DNA from: a bacterium
Lineage (GTDB): Bacteria > Electryoneota > JAOADG01
Assembly (NCBI GenBank): GCA_026417415.1
Contig: JAOADG010000025.1
Coordinates: forward strand, 1 to 36,674
Length of the DNA stretch: 36,674 nt
Direction: 5' to 3'
Below, piece after piece: positions 7,225 through 15,900 of the stretch. The position numbers and the translations under genes were made by a program. Every line of letters starts with the position of its first letter. Positions within the stretch are counted from its first letter, which is position 1. The notes under the pieces are model-generated. The model was not told the DNA's origin and made no database searches. It was given only the letters and a program-made list of their open reading frames with translations.

Positions 7225-8115
7225 ATGAAACTTGTCCATTATCAACTTTCAAATTCACAAAAACGAATCGGTTTGGTTGAGAATCAGTTTATCTATGATC
7301 TAAAAGATTTATTTACACTCTGGTCAAAACGTTATGATAAGCCACTTTTACCAGTATTCAGTTTTGAAGATTTTTTTCGTACAACATCCTATTCAAATTT
7401 TCAAACATTGCAAGAGGTTTTTGAATTTAAATCCGATGTACAACCTTTTGAATGGAATGAAGTGAAAATTCTTCCACCTATTTCAACTACTTCCAAAATT
7501 CTTGCAGTAGGAAGAAATTATGCAACTCATGCACGTGAATTAGGAAACGTTGCTCCATCAGAACCATTCTATTTTACAAAACTGATCAGCAGTGTGATTG
7601 CTCATTTAGAAACCATTTATCTTCCACCCGATTCACAACGTGTGGATCACGAAGGTGAACTTGCTGTAATAATTGGAAAAAAACTCAATCGTCACTCAAC
7701 GCAAGAAGAAGTGATGAATGCAATTTATGGTTACACTATCGTCAATGATGTAACAGCAAGAGATTTACAAAAATCATTTAGTGAAAAAGGTTTGCCTTGG
7801 ACACGTGCAAAAAATTATGATACCTTTTGTCCACTCGGTCCTGTAATCATCACTGCAGATGCGTTTCAACCCAACAATAAAACCATACGTGTAACAGTCA
7901 ATGAAATTGAAAAACAAAAAGGTAACACACAAAATTTCATTTTTGATATTCCTATTTTACTTTCTTTTATTTCAAAGCACATCACTTTTGAAGTAGGTGA
8001 TGTGTTGCTTACTGGCACACCAGAAGGTGTATCACCACTCAGCGATGGTGATGTTGTATCCGTTGAAATTGAAGGCATTGGAACGTTAACCAATTTTGTG
8101 AAGGCAGCACAATGA
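7225..8115 (+). CDS. fumarylacetoacetate hydrolase (FAH) family protein
   Basis: A 296-residue FAH-superfamily enzyme. An N-terminal domain (1 to about 80) precedes the catalytic domain: AVGRNYATHARELG, DHEGELAVIIGKK (acidic metal ligands), GYTIVNDVTARDLQ, then LTGTPEGVSPLSDGD. Family members act on beta-diketo acids or oxaloacetate-type substrates with Mg2+ or Mn2+: fumarylpyruvate or acylpyruvate hydrolase, oxaloacetate decarboxylase, or an isomerase in homoprotocatechuate breakdown. No neighbouring aromatic-degradation genes point to one of these, so only the family is called. AAAGGAA precedes the ATG, 15 bases after the tatD stop. Its stop overlaps the dapF start in an ATGA, implying translational coupling. 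Confidence 0.9.
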   Translation: MKLVHYQLSNSQKRIGLVENQFIYDLKDLFTLWSKRYDKPLLPVFSFEDFFRTTSYSNFQTLQEVFEFKSDVQPFEWNEVKILPPISTTSKILAVGRNYATHARELGNVAPSEPFYFTKLISSVIAHLETIYLPPDSQRVDHEGELAVIIGKKLNRHSTQEEVMNAIYGYTIVNDVTARDLQKSFSEKGLPWTRAKNYDTFCPLGPVIITADAFQPNNKTIRVTVNEIEKQKGNTQNFIFDIPILLSFISKHITFEVGDVLLTGTPEGVSPLSDGDVVSVEIEGIGTLTNFVKAAQ

Positions 8116-8984
8116 ATCTAAAAAAAGAATACATTCCATTTTGGAAACTTGAAGGTACAGGGAACGATTTTATTTTTTTCGATCGCGTACATTTGAATCA
8201 TATTTTTTTTGAAAATGGATTAACTACCTCATTGATTCAACAACTTTGTGATCGTCATTTTGGAATTGGTGCTGATGGTGTGATTGTACTTACAAAAAGT
8301 GAGCGTGCTGATTTCAAAATGAATTATTGGAATGCGGATGGTAGTATGGCTGGAATGTGTGGCAATGGTTTACGTTGTACCATGCATTTTGCTGTGCAAC
8401 GTGGTCATTGTCAAACAAATTCTGCAACTATTGAATTGCCAGACGGTTCAGAGGTTGTACGTGTGACTAAACTCGAGTCGAATCATTATGAAGTGGAAAT
8501 GCCAACACCCAAATTTGAATCACCTTCGTTACCGACTACTGCGGAAAGGATTGAAACGACTCTGTTGATTGATGGTGAAGAGTTTACTGGAATAGGTGTA
8601 GATGTAAAAAATCCTCATTTTGTGATTCCTGTTCCTGAAACGAACCGACAACTTGCAGAGCGTGTCGGAAAAAAAATTGAAGTTCATCCAAGATTTCCAA
8701 ACAAAACCAATGTTGAATTTGTCAAGTTATCCAATCGTCGTGAAGTAGAACTTTGGGTATGGGAACGTGGATGCGGTATCACTCTTGCTTGCGGAAGCGG
8801 TGCTACTGCAACAGTAGCCGCATTAGTTAAGAAAAATTTATTAGATACCAATGTTCCAATTCAAGTTCATTTACCCGGTGGCACGTTAAAGGTGACCATG
8901 GCTGATGATTTGCAAAAGGTGCATTTAAGTGGACCTGCAAACATTGTGTATTATGGTTTCTGGGAAATTGAAAAAGGGATATGA
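8112..8984 (+). CDS. dapF: diaminopimelate epimerase
   Basis: A 290-residue enzyme that converts LL- to meso-diaminopimelate in the lysine and peptidoglycan pathway, without a cofactor. Both catalytic cysteines are visible: Cys83 in GMCGNGLRC and Cys227 in TLACGSGATAT, acting as the two-base pair. The N-terminal EGTGNDFIFFD and the WERGCG motif are also typical, and the length is normal (about 275-290). The ATG overlaps the preceding stop by four bases. The rhomboid gene follows after 39 bases. It implies a DAP-containing cell wall. Confidence 0.97.
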   Translation: MNLKKEYIPFWKLEGTGNDFIFFDRVHLNHIFFENGLTTSLIQQLCDRHFGIGADGVIVLTKSERADFKMNYWNADGSMAGMCGNGLRCTMHFAVQRGHCQTNSATIELPDGSEVVRVTKLESNHYEVEMPTPKFESPSLPTTAERIETTLLIDGEEFTGIGVDVKNPHFVIPVPETNRQLAERVGKKIEVHPRFPNKTNVEFVKLSNRREVELWVWERGCGITLACGSGATATVAALVKKNLLDTNVPIQVHLPGGTLKVTMADDLQKVHLSGPANIVYYGFWEIEKGI

Positions 8985-9023
8985 AAATACTCGTATCTTT
9001 ATTCATAAAACTTTGAGTGAATT

Positions 9024-9812
9024 ATGTTTAGAAATTTACAAGATGGTGTAAAAATTCTTTTGACGCTTAACATCGGTATTTTTGTGTTAAGTTATCTGCT
9101 GAAGATTGATCTTGATCAAACCTTCGGATTAGTGCCAGTCAAAGTGTGGCATGGTCATTTGTATCAGTTGGTGACCTATCTATTCATCCACGGAAATTTA
9201 ATGCACATCTTTTTGAATATGATGGGCTTATTCTTTTTTGGACCGCCGCTCGAAGAGCATTGGGGAACGGGTAAATTTCTTGGTTTTTTTATAGGAACAG
9301 GTGTTGCTGGTGGGTTACTGTCTGTTTTTCTTAATCCTAATTCGTTCATTCCTACCGTAGGTGCATCGGGTGCGATTTATGGAATTCTGGCTGCCAATGC
9401 GACGCTGTTTCCCAACACCGTTATATATATTTATCTGGTCATTCCGGTACGTGCAAAGTGGTTGGTTTTAGGTCTTGGGATCTACGAGTTTTGGATGTTG
9501 TTTTCTGGTGCCAGAAGTGGTATTTCCCACGAAGCCCATCTGGGTGGGTTGGTGGCAGGAGGATTGTATGTCCTAATTTCAGAAAAGTTTTTTGGCTATC
9601 GGCTCTCAAGACGTTATCTTCGACGGATAGTAGAACAAAGATGGGCTAGTCAAGAACGTGAAAGACAAAGAAAGTATGAAGAACTAAAACGTTTACGAGA
9701 AGAAGCCGATGAACTCTTAGATAAAGTCAACAGAAAAGGGTTAGATTCACTTACACCCTATGAACGAAAGCGATTGGATGAAATTGCTAAAAGAATGCGC
9801 GATGAACTTTGA
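9024..9812 (+). CDS. rhomboid family intramembrane serine protease with C-terminal cytoplasmic helix
   Basis: A 262-residue membrane protease. It has about six hydrophobic segments in residues 10-190. The catalytic Ser115 is in GASGAIYG, and the catalytic His172 is in HEAHLGG on the last transmembrane helix. HGNLMHIFLNM in the loop and helix 2 is also typical. After residue about 195 follows a charged, coiled-coil-like helix and a C-terminal LDSLTPYERKRLDE motif, a tail often seen on rhomboids of the Bacteroidetes-Chlorobi group. The family cleaves transmembrane substrates within the bilayer; the substrate here is unknown. SD is weak (GAGTGA). It is the last gene of the tatD run. Confidence 0.93.
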   Translation: MFRNLQDGVKILLTLNIGIFVLSYLLKIDLDQTFGLVPVKVWHGHLYQLVTYLFIHGNLMHIFLNMMGLFFFGPPLEEHWGTGKFLGFFIGTGVAGGLLSVFLNPNSFIPTVGASGAIYGILAANATLFPNTVIYIYLVIPVRAKWLVLGLGIYEFWMLFSGARSGISHEAHLGGLVAGGLYVLISEKFFGYRLSRRYLRRIVEQRWASQERERQRKYEELKRLREEADELLDKVNRKGLDSLTPYERKRLDEIAKRMRDEL

Positions 9813-9852
9813 CCTCTAAATTGTTTTCTGCCTCACTTCTTTGAAATACAAT

Positions 9853-9885
9853 CTATTTTCTGTGACTATCAACACAGTAAAATAG
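9853..9885. repeat. inverted repeat between the rhomboid and subtilase genes
   Basis: CTATTTT plus CTGTG (9853-9864) pairs with CACAG, a bulged T, and AAAATAG (9873-9885), giving 12 base pairs around an 8-base loop. There is no T run on either side, so it is at best a weak terminator or a protein site. Confidence 0.4.
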
Positions 9886-9914
9886 GAAAAAGGGATTGAT
9901 TGTACTTTTCATGC

Positions 9915-9943
9915 TTGAAATTTCTTACTACCTTTTGTGTACT
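9915..9943 (+). promoter_or_regulatory. possible promoter of the giant subtilase
   Basis: TTGAAA (9915-9920), 17 bases, TGTACT (9938-9943). The -10 match is only 4 of 6. If used, transcription starts near 9950, downstream of the GTG at 9937, which supports the ATG at 9979 as the start. Confidence 0.35.
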
Positions 9944-9978
9944 TGTTCACATACCATTTTTACTTTTCGGAGTTTCCA

Positions 9979-12900
9979 ATGTGTGCACCTATAGTGTCAG
10001 ATCGTTTGACTTGTAAAGTCAGATTCTTATTTCTTTGGCTAATGCTTATCCTGCTTGGTTTTTCTACCCCATCTGCCTTTGCACAAGTGGAGTTTTATTC
10101 GCAGGATCGTGTCTGGCTGATGTTAAACGACAGTTTTTGGCAGACCGCCATCAAAGAAAAGGATGGCAGCATTCGCTATCCCACAGGTGATGCTGTGCTG
10201 GATCGCGTGATGCAGCAAGTATCTGCAAATCGTTTGGAGCCGATGTTTACCCATGATCCAATTTCCTTAAAGAATCCTACGTTTTATGAAAACCGATTGC
10301 ATCTTCATTACAAAATTCTATGGAACTATCCCCAACAAAAATTTGATCCTTATCAATTGGTTTCACAACTAAAAAGCAGTGCAGCAGTGAATGAAACCGA
10401 TGTCATTTATCTTAAACATACTACACTTACTCCGAACGATTGGGGATTGAGTGGCCGCAATATGTGGTTTTTGGATTCGATAAAAGCCCGTTCGGCTTGG
10501 GATAACCAACAAGGCAATTCCAGTATTTTAGCCGTAACCATTGATACAGGCGTGGAATACAACCACGAAGATCTATATCCTAACATACGCACCAATCCTC
10601 TGGAAGATGTCAACGGGGATGGACGTTTTACCTCTGCCGACAATAATGGCAATGATGCAGATGGCAACGGTTTTGTAGATGATGTGATCGGATGGGATTT
10701 TGTAAGCCACAGTTACACGGAAATACCGGGAGCCAGTGCTGCAACAGGTGAAGATTACGGACCACGAGACAACACACCCTACGATGTACATGGGCATGGT
10801 ACACACGTAATGGGCTCTATTGCTGCACGGACCAACAACAGTATTGGTGTTCCGGCTGCTAGTTTTAATGTGCAAACATTGGCGATACGTGCAGGGTTTG
10901 CTTATATCTATTCAGGTCAATTGCGAGGTTCTGGTTACGATGACGACTTTATCGCAGCCATCCAGTACGCAGTGAATCGTGGTGCACGCATCATTAGCAT
11001 CAGTTTTGGTGGTGGAGGAAGCAGTTCAGCGTATCAAGATGCAGTAAACTATGCACGTTCCAACAACTGTCTGGTGTTTGCTGCCGCGGGAAATGATAAT
11101 TCAAGTACAGTGAGTTACCCTGCTGGCTATAACGGTGTATTGGCTATTGCAGCGTTAACTACAGGCAATGTAAAAGCATCTTTTTCTAACTATGGTTCAT
11201 GGGTGGATCTGTCTGCACCGGGTACCAGCATTTGGTCCACCATGGTGGTCAATACCTATAACCCCAACCCATATGTAGCATGGGATGGTACTTCAATGGC
11301 AACACCGACCGCTGCATCGGTGGGTGCGTTGGTTTTATCTGGGAATCCGTCACTTACCGATGATCAGTTAGAGACCATTCTTTTAACTACTGCGACCAGT
11401 GTCAATGCACAAAATCCAAGTTATGTGAATCAGTTAGGAAGTGGGATAGTGAATGCTCAAGCCGCGGTGGCGACTTTGCGTCCTGTAAATGTTGTCTATC
11501 CCAATGGTGGTGAAACCTTAACCATCAATTCCGGTGTAACAATCCAGTGGACCTACCAACCGTCGGTAACCAATGTGCGCATTGAATTGAATCGCAACTA
11601 TCCTTCGGGTACGTGGGAAACCATAGTTGCATCTACTCCAAGTAACGGTAGTTATTCATGGAACGTGACGGCACCCACGACCACCAATGCTAGAATACGC
11701 ATTGTGAATACCGCCAATTCATCTCAAGCCGACACTTCCAATGCCAATTTCTCCATTATCAATGCACCCACTTCGTTAGCCGAATTTTTTGAAGGGACTT
11801 TTCCCAATACAGGTTGGAGCAACTTAGGACGGTGGGAACAGTATCTCTATAGCAGCAATCGTTCAGTGCGGTTAAATTATTATAGTTTAAGCGATTTAGG
11901 GTCAACGGACACATTACTTGCACCCATTCTTAATCTTGCTGGTCAAACGGGTTTACAATTACGGTTTAGTACCAGTTATGTGAATTATAGTTCCTATAAT
12001 GACAGTTTGTTTGTGTTAGCACGGATTGGCAACGGTGCATGGACTTCACTCTGGCGTCAAGGTGGAGCCCAATTGACCAATAGACCCTCGGGGCGTGAAC
12101 CGACGGCGTGGCGAAGCAATCAAATTGTTATTCCCAGCCAATTTTTCGTATCAGGAGTACAATTTGCTTTTGTAGGATACAATGGTTATGGGGATAACCT
12201 TTATCTTGACTCTGTCCAGACGATTTTCACACCATCCACGATAACAGTACAAACCCCCAATGGTGGTGAGAATTGGGGGATTGGAACCACACAAAATATC
12301 ACTTGGACCTCTACTAATATAACGGGAAATGTTGCGATTGAACTTAACCGTAACTTTCCAAGTAGTAACTGGGAGACCTTGTATAGTAGTACAGCCAACG
12401 ATGGAGTTGAACCGTGGAACGTTACCGGTCCGATCACAACCACAGCACGTATTCGGATACGCACTGTAAGTATGTCACCAGAAATCAGTGATACCTCTAA
12501 TGCAAGTTTTTCAATATTAAACTTACCCACCACCTTAGCCGAGTACTTTGAAGGTACTTTTCCCAATACAGGTTGGAACAACTTGGGTCGCTGGGCACAA
12601 TATCTATACAACAATAACCGTTCTGCTCGTTTGAACTACTATAGTTTAACCAACATCGGATCTACGGATACGTTACTTACCCCTGTGCTTAACCTATTCA
12701 ACCAATCATCACTTCAATTGATTTTTAGCACCAGTTATGTAAACTATAGTTCCTATAATGATAGTTTATTTGTTTTGGCGCGTGTTGGCAACGGTGCTTG
12801 GACATCACTGTGGCGTCAAGGTGGAGCACAATTAACCAATAGACCTTCTGGACGTGAACCTACAGCATGGCGTAGAAATCAGTTCAACATTCCGAGTCAA

Positions 12901-15900
12901 TTCTTAGTGTCGGGGGTTCAATTTGCATTTGTAGGTTACAACGGCTATGGGGATAATTTGTATCTGGATTCAGTATTGACCGCTCAAACAATTCCAGAAA
13001 TCACCGTACTTTCACCAAATGGTGGCGAGATTTGGCCCATCAATACCAATCAAACCATCACTTGGAGCTCACAGAATATCGTTGGCAATGTGGCGATTGA
13101 TCTCAATAGAAATTATCCCACTGGCACATGGGAAACCATCATCCCCAATACTGCCAATGACGGTTCAGAAACGTGGAATGTAACGGAACCGATTACCGCA
13201 TTTGCAAGAATTCGTGTGCGCACGATTGCAATGTCGCCCGAAGTGAGTGACCTTTCCAATAATCACTTTACCATCACTACAGCACCTCAGATTTTTAACT
13301 CCACGTCAGTTCCTGTGGCAATCAATGATAACTCTACTGCTTATGCCTACATCAATATCCCCAATAACTTAATCATCACCGATGTAAACTGTTTAATTAA
13401 TATCAATCATACCTTTGTTGGTGATTTGGAAATACGGCTCATTTCACCACAAAACACCAATGTGTTGTTGGTTGATAATCGTGGTGGAAGTGGTGACAAT
13501 TTTACACAAACCTTGTTTGATGATGAAGCCAGTACTCCTATTACCAGTGGAAGCCCGCCGTTTACAGGGAGTTTCAGACCGGAAGGACTACTTTCTTCAT
13601 TTGATGGACAAAATGCTCAAGGACAATGGGCATTGATGGTGATGGATCAAGCAACAGCTGATGTGGGTACCATCACTCAATTCACCTTACAAATTGTAGG
13701 AGTGACTACTGTTTCAGGTACAGTCACTGCCAGTGTTGGAGGAGCCCCGATAGATTCGGTCTATATTACTTTAGGAATCTTCCAAACCTACTCCGATGTG
13801 AATGGATTCTATACTTTGAATGTACCAGCAGGTCAATTTACCATCAATGCGACAAAATTGGGGTGGGTGCCATATTCTGCGCCAATTAACGCAACCAGCA
13901 GTATCGTTCACAATATCACTTTATCTTCGCCTTTTGCAAACGTTGAACCCCCTACAGCAACTACAACCATTGAGGTACCTGATACAGCAGTGTTTACTGT
14001 GGTGTTGACCAATATAGGGGATGCGGTAATGAATTGGACGGCGGAATTGTTTCCGTCCCAAGGTCCAGGTCATACTGAGGTGCGATATTTCCCAACTGAA
14101 AATCATGGAACACTTGCCAAAGTGCTGGGACCCGTCGGTTCAATTGGTGCAGTGACCGCCAGCGCGACGGAACTCCATTCCTATCAACTGCCCCTATCTC
14201 AATCACCAACCGATGAAATAGATACAGGGAGTTGGGATTATACACCCGCAAGCGGTACCTTACCACCCGCAGGTCAACAAGTGTTTACCATACGATATAT
14301 CCCGCAATTGGGGGATCCGACCAGCACGCAAACAGCCAACTTCAAAATAAACTGGCGTGCTGACAATCAATTTACCATCGTGCCTCTGACTGTTAATGTC
14401 AACGCCACCCAGCAACCTGGTACGATTGTCTTTCCTAACGGAGGTGAAACCGTATTGATTAGCATACCAACGAATATCCAATGGACCCCGAACCCGAATG
14501 TTACCCATGTATCCATTGAATTGAATCGCAATTATCCCAGTGGACCATGGGAAACCATCGCACTGGAAGTAGCCAATAATGGAACCTATCCGTGGTCACC
14601 TACACCTCCTGAAGTCAATACTGCCAGAATCCGAATAACGGATGTCAACAACCCGTACCGTACGGTGGTATCTGCAGGGAATTTTACCATTGATACACCT
14701 GAAATCACTTCTATTTTAAGACCCAATGGTGGGGAACGGTTTTACATTGGTGTTCCAGATACGATTCGCTGGACCGCTAATTATATGGGCTTACCTGTAA
14801 GAATAGATTTAAACCGTAATTATCCCGGGGGAGCTTGGACCACACTGGTTAGTAGTGCCCCTAATACGGGAAGTTATCGCTGGACACCCACAGGTCCAGG
14901 AACAACCAACGCACGGGTACGTGTACGCTATGCTAGTGGTGTTGGGATTCAAAAGATTGCAGATGGCAATTTTACCATTTTACAAGCACAACTTAATTTA
15001 ACCACACACAATACTGTGGATACTTTGTATGTGGGTGATTGGGATACCCTGCGGTGGAACTTTACCGAGATCACGGGAAACGTTCGTTTGTTTGCCAATT
15101 GGAATTATCCCAATGGGATTTGGGAAGAAATTGGTACAGGTATCCCTATCACACAAGGTCAATTCCCGTACCTTGTATCTACTGCTGGGCAGGCACGTTT
15201 TGTGGTGCAATCCGTGCTTTATCCGATGATTCGTGATACCACCGATGCCACCACTGTGATTTTACCTCCACGATTCTTACAAATTGTAACCCCTAACGGT
15301 GGAGAAGTGGTCTATCGCAATCAACCGATGACCATTTCTTGGAATGCCAATTATCATTCTACGATTTCGTTGGGCTTTTCACCAGCAGGTCAACAAGTTG
15401 ATTCGTTGATATTAATCCCCGGTGCGGATAATCTTCCTTCAACGGTTGGAATGAATCATTTTGTTTGGATTCCTAACCGTACAACCCCAAACGGAATGAT
15501 TTATATTGTTGATCATTTTAGGCCGATTGAAGATTGGTCGGATGCTCCGTTTGAAGTAACCGACCCGATATTAACCGTTCAGTATCCCAATGGTGGAGAA
15601 AATCTTTATGTAGGTGTTCCTGTAGCGGTTCAAGTGTATAGCAGTATCCCCATGAATATTCATCTTGGATTTAGTGCTGCTGGTCCCAACGTTGACTCTG
15701 TTGCCTATATTTACCAGAATTATTCTATCGGAGCAGGAACCACTACATTAAACTGGACACCTTCCAGACCAACTACACAAGGAAGGATATACATCACTTC
15801 ACCGCAATATGGTGTTTTTGATTGGTCAAATGGAAACTTTAACGTAATTCAAAATACCATTCAAGTGTTGCGGCCCAACGGTGGCGAGACCTTTGTGGTG

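Noticed and set aside
8981-9016. 11-residue ORF overlapping the dapF stop
   Set aside because: It has an AAAAAGGG-like SD and ATGA overlap but is too short and featureless to support as a gene.
9853-9885. Inverted repeat as the terminator of the rhomboid gene
   Set aside because: No T run follows on either strand and the stem is AT-rich, so it is listed only as a repeat.
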